Below, piece after piece: positions 45,416 to 54,618 of a stretch of 64,000 nucleotides of DNA. Each line of letters opens with the position of its first letter. Within the stretch, counting starts at the first letter, position 1. The stretch spans positions 682,001 through 746,000 of the forward strand of contig NZ_RXNU01000001.1 of the NCBI RefSeq assembly GCF_003966225.1, in the 5' to 3' direction. Origin of the DNA: Shewanella canadensis (GTDB taxonomy: Bacteria > Pseudomonadota > Gammaproteobacteria > Enterobacterales > Shewanellaceae). The translations under genes and the position numbers were made by a program. Under the pieces are notes generated by a model. It was not told where the DNA came from. It did not search any database and was given only the letters and a program-made list of their open reading frames with translations.

Positions 45416-45490
45416 TTTTACTATTCTTGAACTCTTGTTGATGGCGAGAAAATATGACGAGGGCTAATGCGCAGAAAGATTGGAGTTGAA

Positions 45491-45922
45491 ATGACAGAGC
45501 ATGAAGGCTTTACGCAACTGGTACTGAGTGTATTCAGACTTAATGGATTATTGATCACCGAAGGCGACAGCTTGAGCCAACCATTGGGGTTAACCAGTGC
45601 TCGCTGGAAGGTATTGGGCGCCATTGAGAATGCACCGCAAACGGTATCTCAAATCGCGAGAACCATGGGGCAGACCAGGCAGAGCGTGCAGCGTATCGCC
45701 AACGAGTTGGAAAAGTTAGCGATTGTCTCGTTTGAAGATAACCCGGATCATAAGACGGCTAAGCTGATCCAGCGTACCGAGAGGGGAACTGAGCTGTTTG
45801 AACGACTAAGTGAGCTTCTTCCAGCCTGGAGTGACGCGGCATTGGAAGATATTACCGAAGAGGCGTTGGCGACAACGCTTAAAGTCGTCGCTAAGCTCGT
45901 CACTCACTTTGAAAAAAGTTGA
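45491..45922 (+). CDS. MarR family transcriptional regulator
   Basis: A 143-residue winged-helix regulator. The recognition region reads VLGAIENAPQTVSQIARTMGQTRQSVQRIANELEKLAIVSFEDNPDHKTAKLIQRTERG, with the wing in the D-x-K-x-x-K part. The ATG at 45491 has GGAG at good spacing; an upstream ATG at 45467 is possible. Adjacent operators (TGACA...TGTCA) support self-control. The inducer is unknown. Confidence 0.9.
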   Translation: MTEHEGFTQLVLSVFRLNGLLITEGDSLSQPLGLTSARWKVLGAIENAPQTVSQIARTMGQTRQSVQRIANELEKLAIVSFEDNPDHKTAKLIQRTERGTELFERLSELLPAWSDAALEDITEEALATTLKVVAKLVTHFEKS

Positions 45923-45934
45923 GCAATAAATAGT

Positions 45935-46411
45935 TTACTTCGATGGTTTTGCCGAGATCCACAGCTTGATGTGACCCTGGACGACCACAATATCATTGTC
46001 ATCATAGGCGGTCACGGGCACCAGCAGATCGCCCTCAACCCACTGCTCGGGTTTGACCTCTGCCACACAGCGAATATCGCTGCCCGCCTTGGCGGTGTAA
46101 TCTAAGCTCATCCCTTTAGGTATCCATCTCAGGTGGCTAGGAATAGAGGCCTCCGCCATAACGCCCATAGCCATCTCGAGTCCGTTACAGATGGCTATCA
46201 CATGAACGGTCTTAATATGGTTATGCACGGCGTGGCGCTTCTTGATTAAACATTCGCAGTAATGGGGTCTAAGCTCGGTGATTAAAGGTTTTATGGTGCC
46301 AAAGTAGGGCGCCATACGAGACACCATAAGTGAGAAGATCTTATTGCCATAGGGTAAACGGGTGACTCTATTGTAAAGCTTCATCACTTTGGTCGGTTTC
46401 TGCTGCGCCAT
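45935..46411 (-). CDS. DUF4442 hotdog-fold protein
   Basis: A 158-residue protein with features of the DUF4442 branch of the hotdog thioesterase superfamily. Supporting segments are LRPHYCECLIKKRHAVHNHIKTVHVIAICNGLEMAMGVM, where the central hotdog helix is the ICNGLEMAMGVM part, and the later beta strands WIPKGMSLDYTAKAGSDIRC. It may act on acyl-CoA, but the substrate is unknown. It converges with the MarR gene, with only 12 bases between stops. Confidence 0.8.
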   Translation of the reverse strand: MAQQKPTKVMKLYNRVTRLPYGNKIFSLMVSRMAPYFGTIKPLITELRPHYCECLIKKRHAVHNHIKTVHVIAICNGLEMAMGVMAEASIPSHLRWIPKGMSLDYTAKAGSDIRCVAEVKPEQWVEGDLLVPVTAYDDNDIVVVQGHIKLWISAKPSK

Positions 46412-46606
46412 CGATATGTTCCTGAATTATTCTTATTCTGGTCGGATGAGTTTAGACTAAATGAAAAACCGGCGAATAACAAATGATTAACAATCATGAG
46501 TTGAAAGAGGGCATTTTTTCAATAATGAAACAAACTTCATTTCCACTTGTCTCACTTTGGTACGTATAATGCTGCTGCTTGGTTGAATTAACATTAAGGA
46601 CAGAAA

Positions 46607-47539
46607 TTGAAATACCTGCTTATTTACCTAAAAGGCATGGCGATGGGCGCCGCCGACGTGGTTCCCGGTGTCTCCGGCGGAACTATTGCATTTATCACAG
46701 GTATTTTAGATACCCTGTTAGACAGTATTCGGCGTATTAATCCGACCTTAATCAAGGTGGTTAAGGAGCGAGGCATCAAAGGTGCCTTCATGCACATCAA
46801 TGGCCCTTTTCTGGTCTGTGTCTTCGGTGGCATTTTAACCAGTGTATTCACCTTGTCAAAACTGATCACTTACCTGTTAGTGACTCATCCTATTCCTGTA
46901 TGGTCCTTCTTTTTCGGGCTTATCCTTATCTCAGTGGTTCATATGCTGAAGCAGGTAAAAAGCTTTTCGTTGGTTCGACTTATCCTGTTTTGCATCGGTG
47001 TGGCTTTTGCTTGGGGGATAACGATGCTTAATCCCATCGCACTTGAGATGACTTACCTCAATATTTTTATTGGTGGTAGTATCGCCATCTGCGCCATGTT
47101 GTTACCCGGAATATCAGGCAGTTTTATTCTATTGTTGTTAGGACTTTATCCTACGGTATTGGCGGCAGCTAAAAACTTCGATATCACCATATTAGCGATT
47201 TTTGCGTCAGGCTGTGTCTTTGGCTTACTGACCTTCAGTCATCTATTGTCGGCGTTATTGAGAAAGTACCACGATGCGACACTTATCTTCCTGACCGGCT
47301 TGATGTTAGGTACGTTAGGCAAGATCTGGCCCTGGAAAGAGGTGCTTACCTGGCGCAGTAACTCCAAAGGTGAGCAAGTGCCCCTGTTGGAGCAGAATTT
47401 GTCACCGATGCAGTTTGAACAGCTAACGGGTCAACCCGCACATATTGCCTGGGCCGTTGGCGCGCTTTTGTGTGGCATCTTGTTGGTGTGGGGGCTGGAG
47501 CAGTTTGCTGCACGAAACAGCGTGGGAAGTGAGGATTAA
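46607..47539 (+). CDS. DUF368 family undecaprenyl-phosphate transporter (PopT-like)
   Basis: A 310-residue polytopic inner-membrane protein. The N-terminal motif KGMAMGAADVVPGVSGGTIAFITGI and the second half-repeat motif GGSIAICAMLLPGISGSFILLLLG are the DUF368 signature. Members of this family in Vibrio cholerae and Staphylococcus aureus have been reported to recycle undecaprenyl phosphate across the membrane for envelope synthesis. The start is TTG at 46607 with AAGGA six bases upstream. A small lipoprotein gene follows at once and is probably co-transcribed. Confidence 0.88.
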   Translation: MKYLLIYLKGMAMGAADVVPGVSGGTIAFITGILDTLLDSIRRINPTLIKVVKERGIKGAFMHINGPFLVCVFGGILTSVFTLSKLITYLLVTHPIPVWSFFFGLILISVVHMLKQVKSFSLVRLILFCIGVAFAWGITMLNPIALEMTYLNIFIGGSIAICAMLLPGISGSFILLLLGLYPTVLAAAKNFDITILAIFASGCVFGLLTFSHLLSALLRKYHDATLIFLTGLMLGTLGKIWPWKEVLTWRSNSKGEQVPLLEQNLSPMQFEQLTGQPAHIAWAVGALLCGILLVWGLEQFAARNSVGSED

Positions 47540-47543
47540 TACC

Positions 47544-47750
47544 ATGGTCACTCCCGCGAAAAATGCAGTGTTGTTCTTTATATTGGCGGGTATCTCTGCT
47601 TGTTCAACCCTTGAGTTTGAACCCATAGGTGTCAATGTGGAGCCTGAGGCCAATGAGGTCATACTCGATTCTAAAGCGGATCCTATGGCGGGCGATAATG
47701 AACGTATCATCAATGAAGCCAGACAGGATGGCAGGCTGGAGAGAAACTAG
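47544..47750 (+). CDS. Small lipoprotein after DUF368 gene
   Basis: A 68-residue lipoprotein: signal peptide MVTPAKNAVLFFILAGISAC with the lipidated Cys20, then a short acidic mature part (STLEFEPIGVNVEPEANEVI...DGRLERN). The ATG at 47544 has GAGG about nine bases upstream. Its start lies four bases after the DUF368 stop, so it belongs to the same operon. No family was recognised. Its end runs into a heptamer tandem repeat. Confidence 0.65.
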   Translation: MVTPAKNAVLFFILAGISACSTLEFEPIGVNVEPEANEVILDSKADPMAGDNERIINEARQDGRLERN

Positions 47751-47785
47751 CTAATAAGTGACTAGACCCTAGAGCCTAGTCACAT
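47744..47785. repeat. Heptamer series at lipoprotein 3' end
   Basis: GAAACTA, GCTAATA, then after one extra base GTGACTA, GACCCTA, GAGCCTA and GTCACAT. It begins with the last codons of the lipoprotein (its TAG stop at 47748-47750 is in the first units) and also forms a hairpin GTGACTA...TAGTCAC (47758-47783). Confidence 0.7.
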
Positions 47786-47790
47786 ATTAT

Positions 47791-48135
47791 TTAACCCGCC
47801 TGACGGCTGTTATCGACCTGTTTCTTATCGTAATACTCGAACGGGAACAGGTTGCGGATCCGTTGGGTGATAGCGTCGTTCACATTAGCCGATATGTGGA
47901 GCCTGACTGAACCGGCTTTCTCACATCTGACTGAACAGGTAAGCTTCTCTGCCTTGGCAATTGCGCGGCACTCTTTTTGAAACTTCTCCGGGATCTTACC
48001 TTTATGGGAGGCTAATCTACCATCCTTAAAATGCATCTCAAAAATCGTGAGTCCCTTCTTACCGCTGAATATCAATTTATAGGCGAGGAAAATCCCGATA
48101 GCGATAAAAATAATCTTTAATACAGTAGGGGTCAT
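47791..48135 (-). CDS. DUF3634 family protein
   Basis: A 114-residue protein with one N-terminal membrane helix (about 5-23) and a cytoplasmic or periplasmic basic domain (FEMHFKDGRLASHKGKIPEKFQKECRAIAK...AITQRIRNLFPFEYYDKK). The LKF/KDG-x5-KGKIP and QRIRNLFP patterns match my memory of DUF3634. Function is unknown. Convergent with the lipoprotein gene. Confidence 0.7.
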   Translation of the reverse strand: MTPTVLKIIFIAIGIFLAYKLIFSGKKGLTIFEMHFKDGRLASHKGKIPEKFQKECRAIAKAEKLTCSVRCEKAGSVRLHISANVNDAITQRIRNLFPFEYYDKKQVDNSRQAG

Positions 48136-48294
48136 TTAGTCATCCTTTTTAGACTCGTTTTATTAAAGATACTCCGGCTGTCACCGTTTTGGTAGTAGAT
48201 TAGATCACGTTTAAACCAGTTTAAGTCAGTTTCTGCTAGACTCTGTAACAGATAAGGAACATTTTTCTCAATCATCAAAGTTAAGGATAACGCT

Positions 48295-48477
48295 ATGCAT
48301 CTATCGAATGCTGAGCAGTGGGCTCAACTATGTCATCGTCAGGCTGAGCTTGTTGAAAGCCTCTCTAAAACCTTCCCAGAACGTCGTGAAAATCATACCG
48401 ATTTAGGTCTCTGTTGGCGAAGGCTGGAACAGCAGGTCTTACGTGGCGAAACGCCGCGAGTCGATGACTTAAAGTAG
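48295..48477 (+). CDS. Small conserved protein, unknown function
   Basis: A 60-residue soluble protein (MHLSNAEQWAQLCHRQAELV...) with no signal peptide. AAGGA lies seven bases before the ATG and a good terminator follows 15 bases after the stop, so it looks like a genuine monocistronic gene. Its composition suggests a helical protein. No family was recognised. Confidence 0.6.
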   Translation: MHLSNAEQWAQLCHRQAELVESLSKTFPERRENHTDLGLCWRRLEQQVLRGETPRVDDLK

Positions 48478-48491
48478 TGGAGTGATAAATG

Positions 48492-48517
48492 AAAAACCGC
48501 CATCAGGCGGTTTTTTT
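48492..48517 (+). terminator. Terminator after small gene
   Basis: Stem AAAACCGCC / GGCGGTTTT around ATCA, followed by T residues. Its A-rich left side may also serve the leftward porin gene. Confidence 0.88.
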
Positions 48518-48546
48518 GTGAAAATAAGGGGGGGAGCTTGGCTGTT

Positions 48547-49266
48547 TTAGAAGGCGTAGGTGGCGGTGGCGAGTACCGTACCCTCATTTTTCCAGGCGCC
48601 GGAGTCAATCATGTTATCGCTGCTAAGGTTGGTATCCAGCCAGGCCAGTGACAAGCCTACGCCAGCAAGTTCTGTCGAGACGCCGATGGAGTAATCCATG
48701 TAATCTTCGCCCCAATCAAGATCTGCCCCATCGCCATAGCTATAACCCACATGGGCATCGATACTCCAGTTTTCGACAAATTCATAAGAGTAGTTGAGCT
48801 CGGTATAGTGAAGGTCAACATCAGCGTTGGCATAATCGTTGGTGTACCACTGTGATAAGTGGAAACCCGCAAAATAGAATCCTACATTGGCCTCTAAATA
48901 TTTACTGCTCTCATCTTGTCCCGGATAGGTGTAGTAGGTCAGAGTGACATCGTACTCGAACTCCTCATCTTCACCGAAAGCACCCCAATAACCGGCGTAG
49001 ATGTCTATCTCTACATCAGCATCATAGCTTTCATCATCAACATTACTCGCCCATGCACCGACGAAGAAGCCATTATCGGCGCTGTAATCGATACTACCCT
49101 GAACGGCAAAGTCACCGGCCGTTTGTGAGACTCCGCGAAAACGGTAGTCACTGGTGACTCCAATTTCGCCCGATACTTCTGCCGATACCATAGGTGAGAT
49201 TAGCGCTGCAGCCAATGTAAGGCCGGTAACCTGGGCAATCCGTTTTTTATTGAATTTTTTATACAC
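48547..49266 (-). CDS. TorF family putative porin
   Basis: A 239-residue outer-membrane beta-barrel protein. The signal peptide ends at about VSA (residue 29). The mature start EVSGEIGVTSDYRFRGVSQTAGDFAVQGSIDY is the hallmark of the TorF/TIGR02001 family, and the protein ends with the aromatic TVLATATYAF. The native solute is unknown; the family is often near anaerobic respiration genes, but no such neighbour is visible here. Confidence 0.88.
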   Translation of the reverse strand: MYKKFNKKRIAQVTGLTLAAALISPMVSAEVSGEIGVTSDYRFRGVSQTAGDFAVQGSIDYSADNGFFVGAWASNVDDESYDADVEIDIYAGYWGAFGEDEEFEYDVTLTYYTYPGQDESSKYLEANVGFYFAGFHLSQWYTNDYANADVDLHYTELNYSYEFVENWSIDAHVGYSYGDGADLDWGEDYMDYSIGVSTELAGVGLSLAWLDTNLSSDNMIDSGAWKNEGTVLATATYAF

Positions 49267-49432
49267 GGTAGTTTCTCCATTTTACTTTATTGACATAAAT
49301 GACTGCTAAGAGTCCATTTCATGTGTACCAAACAGCAGCTAAGTTGCTGTACCTCATGGTGTCGATTATGAAACTTAAGTTTCAATTTTAAGATCTATCT
49401 CTTTTATCAAGATTATCAAATGTTCTGATTTT

Positions 49433-49795
49433 TTAGTTATTAGTCTGGAAGACCACATAGATTTTTTTACAGGTATCTAAGACCTCCCACGTGCCTCTGA
49501 ATCCGGCTGGGATAACAAATTTATCACCTTTTTTAACCGTCATAGATTGCCCCTGACCATCGGTGATGACGCTGGATCCGGCAAGTATTTCGCAATACTC
49601 ATGCTCGGTATAGCCGACCTTCCAGGCGCCTCTCTCTCCAGTCCATACACCCGCATCAAATTGTTTGCAGGGGCTGGAGTAGTGATTTTCAACCTGCTGC
49701 AGTGGCTCACCGGATAAGATCTTCTCCTGTTCCGGCTTAAAACTTTCGACGTCTGGAAGGGAGGTCGAAAAGTTAATGATTGAGTCAATATTCAA
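49433..49795 (-). CDS. Cupin domain protein
   Basis: A 120-residue single-domain cupin. The beta-barrel core is seen in KVGYTEHEYCEILAGSSVITDGQGQSMTVKKGDKFVIPAGFRGTWEVL, with motif 1 in EHEYCEIL and motif 2 in GDKFVIPAGFRGTW. It matches the Cupin_3 style often found with amino-acid or aldehyde catabolism. It lies immediately downstream of the mmsA-like gene (81 bases), in the same direction, so it likely belongs to that operon. A metal-dependent role is possible but unproven. Confidence 0.8.
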   Translation of the reverse strand: MNIDSIINFSTSLPDVESFKPEQEKILSGEPLQQVENHYSSPCKQFDAGVWTGERGAWKVGYTEHEYCEILAGSSVITDGQGQSMTVKKGDKFVIPAGFRGTWEVLDTCKKIYVVFQTNN

Positions 49796-49876
49796 GGTCT
49801 GTCATCTCCATCAGAATTTGCATTTAGCGTTACCAACAAAGGTGCAGGCAAGGCTGCACCTTTGTGATTGTGATGA

Positions 49877-51367
49877 TTACTTCATCGTCGGCATGACAAA
49901 CTCTGCCTGAGCATTTTTCGGTTTTGGCCAGCGGGCAGTAATTGCCTTACGTTTGGTATAGAAGCGAACGCCGTCGGGCCCATGCATATGTAGCGGACCA
50001 AACAGTGAACGCTTCCAACCACCGAAGCTATGGAAAGCCATGGGCACGGGAATTGGCACATTTACGCCGACCATGCCTACCTGAACGTGATGACAGAAGT
50101 GTCTCGCCGCTTCACCGCTTTGGGTAAAGATGGCGGTGCCATTGCCAAACTCATGCTCGTTAATGAGCTCGAGTGCTTCACTGTAATCATCGACTCTGAC
50201 GATGGCCAGTACCGGACCGAAGATCTCCTCCTTGTAGATGGTCATCTCAGGGGTGACATTATCGAACAGGCAGCCACCGAGAAAATAGCCCTGCTCGTGA
50301 TCTGCAACCGTTAACTCCCGGCCATCGGCAAGCAGGGTCGCGCCTTCTGCCACGCCGGTTTCGACATAGTCGGTGACCTTGGCTAGATGCTGCGCGGAAA
50401 TTAAAGGTCCCATATCCATCTCCGGAGTCACTCCGTTACCCACGCGCAGTGCTTTAATCTGTGGTAGCAGTTTTTTAACCAGTTCATCGCCTGAATTGCC
50501 TACTGCCAGTACCACTGATATCGCCATGCAGCGCTCGCCTGCCGAGCCATAGGCTGCGCCCATCAAGGCGCCAACGGCTTGGTCCATGTCGGCATCGGGC
50601 ATGAGTAACATATGATTTTTCGCGCCACCCAGTGCCTGTACTCGTTTACCGTGTTTAGACGCCGTCTCATAGATGTATTCGGCGATAGGGGTTGAGCCGA
50701 CAAAACTGACGGCTTGAATATCTTTATGAGTCAGCAGGGTATCGACCGCCTCTTTATCACCGTTGACGACATTGAATACACCATCGGGCAGACCCGCTTC
50801 ACTCAGCAGTTCGGCCAGGCGCATCACTGAGCTGGGATCTTTCTCCGACGGCTTCATGATAAAGGTGTTACCACTGGCAATCGCGATAGGGAACATCCAC
50901 ATGGGAACCATGACCGGGAAGTTGAACGGAGCGATACCGGCCACGACGCCGAGGGATTGATTCACATGCCAGGCATCGACGCCTGTGCCGACCTGCTCGG
51001 TGTGCTCGCCTTTAAGCAGGTGTGGAATGCCGCAGGCAAACTCGACAACCTCCAGGCCGCGAATGATCTCGCCTTTGGCATCATCTAACACCTTGCCGTG
51101 CTCACGGGTGATAAGCTGTGCTAATTCATCGATATTATTCTCGACCAGCGCCTTAAACTTAAACAGGACCCTGGCACGATTTAGCGGTGAGACCTGAGAC
51201 CAGCTCTTATGCGCTCGCTTGGCTAACTCGATAGCCCCGGCAACTTCGGCCGCACTGGCCAAGGATACCGATGCTGTTTGCTCTCCGGTGGCGGGTTCGA
51301 AAACCTGACCCGTACGCTCGCTTGTGTCTGTATGGCTGCCGTTAATGAAATGGGTGATCGTCTGCAT
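49877..51367 (-). CDS. mmsA: Methylmalonate/malonate-semialdehyde dehydrogenase (CoA-acylating)
   Basis: A 496-residue aldehyde dehydrogenase of the MmsA/IolA branch, converting malonate semialdehyde to acetyl-CoA (or methylmalonate semialdehyde to propionyl-CoA) with NAD and CoA. The catalytic Cys is in GSAGERCMAIS (about 280). The family block PFNFPVMVPMWMFPIAIASGNTFIMKPSE is clear. The ATG complementary to 51365-51367 is chosen, as AAAGGA lies at suitable distance; a TTG three codons earlier is less likely. It follows the class III aminotransferase gene, an order that fits beta-alanine breakdown. Confidence 0.93.
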   Translation of the reverse strand: MQTITHFINGSHTDTSERTGQVFEPATGEQTASVSLASAAEVAGAIELAKRAHKSWSQVSPLNRARVLFKFKALVENNIDELAQLITREHGKVLDDAKGEIIRGLEVVEFACGIPHLLKGEHTEQVGTGVDAWHVNQSLGVVAGIAPFNFPVMVPMWMFPIAIASGNTFIMKPSEKDPSSVMRLAELLSEAGLPDGVFNVVNGDKEAVDTLLTHKDIQAVSFVGSTPIAEYIYETASKHGKRVQALGGAKNHMLLMPDADMDQAVGALMGAAYGSAGERCMAISVVLAVGNSGDELVKKLLPQIKALRVGNGVTPEMDMGPLISAQHLAKVTDYVETGVAEGATLLADGRELTVADHEQGYFLGGCLFDNVTPEMTIYKEEIFGPVLAIVRVDDYSEALELINEHEFGNGTAIFTQSGEAARHFCHHVQVGMVGVNVPIPVPMAFHSFGGWKRSLFGPLHMHGPDGVRFYTKRKAITARWPKPKNAQAEFVMPTMK

Positions 51368-51470
51368 CTTACTCAATCCTTTATTTCCTGCGCTGCAGGT
51401 ATGATAATTTCGTGTCTATTCCAGGCGCTCATCACACCTGAAATATCTGTTTGTTCAACTTACGTGCCCG

Positions 51471-52808
51471 TTAACCCACGGCCCGGATAGCATCACCTAA
51501 GGTGTTGACTATCTGATCGATCTGCTGTTTATCGATGATCAATGGCGGGGAGATTGCGATAATATCTGCGGTGGCCCTGACTAAGGTGCCATTGGCAAAG
51601 CAATGTTCGAAAATGCCAAAGCCGCGTTTTCCTACTCCCTCTTCGCTGGGAGAGAATTGAATGCCACCGACTAAGCCAATGTTTCGTATGTCGATAATGT
51701 TAGGTAGCCCCTTGAGACTATGAACGGCCTCTTCGAAATAGCCTTCAAGCTCTCTGCTACGTTCGAAAAGTTGCTCGTTTTGGTAGATATCCAGAGTCGC
51801 TATGGCTGCGGCTGCAGCGACGGGGTGGCCCGAATAGGTATAACCATGAAACAGCTCGATACCATCCGGGCCTTGCATACTGGCATCGTAGATGGCGTCA
51901 TCGATGAGTACGGCGCCCATGGGGATCGCTCCGTTGTTGAGCGCCTTGGCGGTGGTGATCATGTCTGGCGTTACGCCCCAGCGCTGGCTGGCAAATGCAT
52001 CGCCTACTCGCCCAAAACCTGTGATCACCTCATCAAAAATCAGTAAGATGCCATGTTTTTTGGTGATCTCTCTGAGTCTTTGCAGGTAGCCTTCAGGCGG
52101 CAATATCACGCCAGCCGATCCCGACATAGGTTCGACAATCACGGCGGCGATGTTTTCTGCCCCATGAAGTGCAACCAACTGCTCCAATACGTCAGCTTTC
52201 TCAGCCCCGGTCTTAGGCATGCCACGACTAAAGGCATTGTTTTGCATATCTAAGGTATGTGGCAGATGATCGACACCGGGCAATAGCTGTTGACTGAATG
52301 TTTTACGGTTACCGCCGATGCCGCCGACGGATATTCCGCCGAAGCCGACACCGTGATAGCCAAGCTCTCGACCGATGAAACGCGTTCGCGTCGCCTCACC
52401 ATTGGATCTGTGGTAGTTAATGGCAATCTTTAGGGCACTATCGACCGACTCAGAACCTGAGTTGGTGAAGAACACCTTATTCAATCCATCAGGACTGATT
52501 TGAGCCAGACGTTCGGCGAGTTCGAAAGCAATAGGGTGCCCCATCTGGAAAGAGGGAGCAAAATCCAACTTATGGATCTGTTTACTCACAGCTTGCGAGA
52601 TCTCTTTGCGTCCATGACCCGCGTTACAACACCATAGTCCTGCCGTGCCATCGAGTACGGATCTGCCAGTGGTATCTTTGTAATACATGCCTTGTGCTTC
52701 AGCGAGCATTCTTGGTTTCGATTTGAACTGCCTGTTTGCCGTAAAAGGCATCCAGTAGTGTTCAAGAGACTGCGTTTCGCTTTGCATATTTGCCTGACTA
52801 TCTGACAT
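51471..52808 (-). CDS. Class III aminotransferase (beta-alanine/omega-amino acid:pyruvate)
   Basis: A 445-residue PLP-dependent aminotransferase. Visible blocks: FTNSGSESVDSALKIAINYHR, the PLP-aspartate in LLIFDEVITGFGRVGDAFASQ, the lysine in MITTAKALNNGAIPMGAVLI, and HGYTYSGHPVAAAAAIATL. The closest pattern is omega-amino acid/beta-alanine:pyruvate transaminase. Product aldehyde (malonate semialdehyde) would be handled by the mmsA-like enzyme encoded just downstream. Divergent from the puuC-like gene across 239 bases, where shared control is plausible. Confidence 0.9.
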   Translation of the reverse strand: MSDSQANMQSETQSLEHYWMPFTANRQFKSKPRMLAEAQGMYYKDTTGRSVLDGTAGLWCCNAGHGRKEISQAVSKQIHKLDFAPSFQMGHPIAFELAERLAQISPDGLNKVFFTNSGSESVDSALKIAINYHRSNGEATRTRFIGRELGYHGVGFGGISVGGIGGNRKTFSQQLLPGVDHLPHTLDMQNNAFSRGMPKTGAEKADVLEQLVALHGAENIAAVIVEPMSGSAGVILPPEGYLQRLREITKKHGILLIFDEVITGFGRVGDAFASQRWGVTPDMITTAKALNNGAIPMGAVLIDDAIYDASMQGPDGIELFHGYTYSGHPVAAAAAIATLDIYQNEQLFERSRELEGYFEEAVHSLKGLPNIIDIRNIGLVGGIQFSPSEEGVGKRGFGIFEHCFANGTLVRATADIIAISPPLIIDKQQIDQIVNTLGDAIRAVG

Positions 52809-53047
52809 AGCATGTACCCCGATTCAGTATTATTCGTTGTTATTATGAGCGGTTGATATTTCGTATGCTATGTCAGAAATAATGAACATGAAAGCTTTTT
52901 GTTCGTTTATTTATAGCAAAATGTGTCTCTTTGTAAAATATATTGAAACTTTTGTTGAAAAATGATCGAGTAAAAGCGTAATCTGGTGCTCTGCATATCC
53001 TTTACTGTGCGAAGCTATCGTTATCAATTACCCGTTAAGAGGTCATC

Positions 53048-54559
53048 ATGAGTACACCTACAAATCGCAATCAATGGCAAAACTTAGCCGATAAGTTAAT
53101 CAGTGAAGGGGGAATTAAGTCCGATGCATTTATCGATGGCGAATACCGTCCTTCGGTATCGGGCGAGACCTTTGAGTGTGTGAGCCCCATAGATGGCCGG
53201 GTACTCTGTCACGTCGCCAGTTGCTCGTCCCAAGATGCCGATATTGCCGTCAATAGTGCAAGACAAGCGTTCGATGAGGGGAGCTGGTCGGCTCTGCCGC
53301 CGGTAAAACGCAAACAGATAATGATACGTTTCGCCGACCTGCTCGAACAGAATCAAGATGAGCTCTCTTTACTCGAAACCTTAGATATGGGTAAACCCAT
53401 ACGCTATTCAGGCTGCGTCGATGTGGCGGGTGCTGCACGTGCCATTCGTTGGTCCGGTGAGGCTATCGATAAAATTTATGATGAGATCGCACCCACGGCG
53501 CCAAATGAGATTGGCATGATCACCCGTGAGCCCGTTGGTGTGGTTGCGGCTATCGTGCCGTGGAACTTCCCTATCTTGATGGCGTGTTGGAAATTGGGCC
53601 CGGCTCTGGCGACGGGCAATAGTGTCATCTTAAAGCCTTCGGAGAAGTCTCCTTTAACGGCGATTCGCATGGCTCAGATAGCTGTCGAGGCCGGGATCCC
53701 CAAGGGGGTGTTGAATGTACTTCCTGGTTTTGGTCATACCGTGGGTAAGGCATTGGCCCTGCATATGGATGTGGATACCTTGGTATTTACCGGTTCGACC
53801 AAAATCGCTAAGCAGTTGATGATCTATGCTGGTGAGTCAAACATGAAACGGATTTGGCTGGAGGCCGGAGGCAAGAGCCCTAATATCGTCTTCAACGATG
53901 CCCCTAACCTGCAAAAAGCGGCCGAAGCCGCCGCTTCTGCCATTGCCTTTAACCAGGGAGAGGTCTGTACCGCCGGTTCACGCCTACTGGTCGAGGCGGG
54001 GGTTAAAGATGAGTTACTTGGCTTAATTGCGAAAGAGTTGCTTGCCTGGCAGCCGGGTCATCCGCTGGATCCAGAGACGACCTGTGGTGCCGTTGTCGAC
54101 AGGCAGCAGCTGGACAATGTACTCAATTACATTAGAGCCGGAGTCGAAGAGGGTGCCGAGCTGATCCAAGGCGGCGGTCAGGTGATGGCCGAGAGTGGTG
54201 GCGTGTATGTCGAGCCAACCATCTTCTCTGAGGTGAATAATCAAATGACGATTGCTAAAGAGGAGATCTTTGGCCCGGTATTATCGGTGATCACCTTCGA
54301 TGGCATGGAACAGGCGATAGAGATAGGAAATGACAGCATCTATGGCTTGGCTGCCGGTGTGTGGACCTCAGATATCAACAAGGCTCACAAGACGGCTAAG
54401 GCATTGCGTAGTGGCATGGTATGGATTAACCATTATGACGGCGGTGATATGACAGCTCCCTTCGGCGGTTACAAACAGTCGGGTAATGGCCGCGACAAGT
54501 CACTGCATGCATTCGACAAGTACACCGAGATCAAGGCGACCTGGTTAGTGTTGGATTGA
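53048..54559 (+). CDS. puuC: Aldehyde dehydrogenase, PuuC-like
   Basis: A 503-residue NAD(P)-dependent aldehyde dehydrogenase. Catalytic Cys in FNQGEVCTAGSRLLVEAG, general base Glu in WLEAGGKSPNIVF, cofactor loop VLPGFGHTVGKALALHMDVDTLVFTGST. The length and sequence style match gamma-glutamyl-gamma-aminobutyraldehyde dehydrogenase (PuuC) of putrescine catabolism. The divergent aminotransferase suggests polyamine or beta-alanine use, but no puuA/puuB/puuD is present here, so the exact substrate is open. Confidence 0.88.
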   Translation: MSTPTNRNQWQNLADKLISEGGIKSDAFIDGEYRPSVSGETFECVSPIDGRVLCHVASCSSQDADIAVNSARQAFDEGSWSALPPVKRKQIMIRFADLLEQNQDELSLLETLDMGKPIRYSGCVDVAGAARAIRWSGEAIDKIYDEIAPTAPNEIGMITREPVGVVAAIVPWNFPILMACWKLGPALATGNSVILKPSEKSPLTAIRMAQIAVEAGIPKGVLNVLPGFGHTVGKALALHMDVDTLVFTGSTKIAKQLMIYAGESNMKRIWLEAGGKSPNIVFNDAPNLQKAAEAAASAIAFNQGEVCTAGSRLLVEAGVKDELLGLIAKELLAWQPGHPLDPETTCGAVVDRQQLDNVLNYIRAGVEEGAELIQGGGQVMAESGGVYVEPTIFSEVNNQMTIAKEEIFGPVLSVITFDGMEQAIEIGNDSIYGLAAGVWTSDINKAHKTAKALRSGMVWINHYDGGDMTAPFGGYKQSGNGRDKSLHAFDKYTEIKATWLVLD

Positions 54560-54561
54560 GG

Positions 54562-54604
54562 AGTTGAGGCTCTAGGTCCTAGTACCTAGGTTCTAGAACC
54601 TCAA
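54562..54604. repeat. Degenerate heptamer series after puuC-like gene
   Basis: GGCTCTA, GGTCCTA, GTACCTA, GGTTCTA, GAACCTC and AAACCTC follow in 7-base steps from about 54568, starting just after the stop. The array is also self-complementary (CTAGGTC...ACCTAG), so it may fold and act as a bidirectional terminator. Confidence 0.65.
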
Positions 54605-54618
54605 ACCTCGCTATCAGG

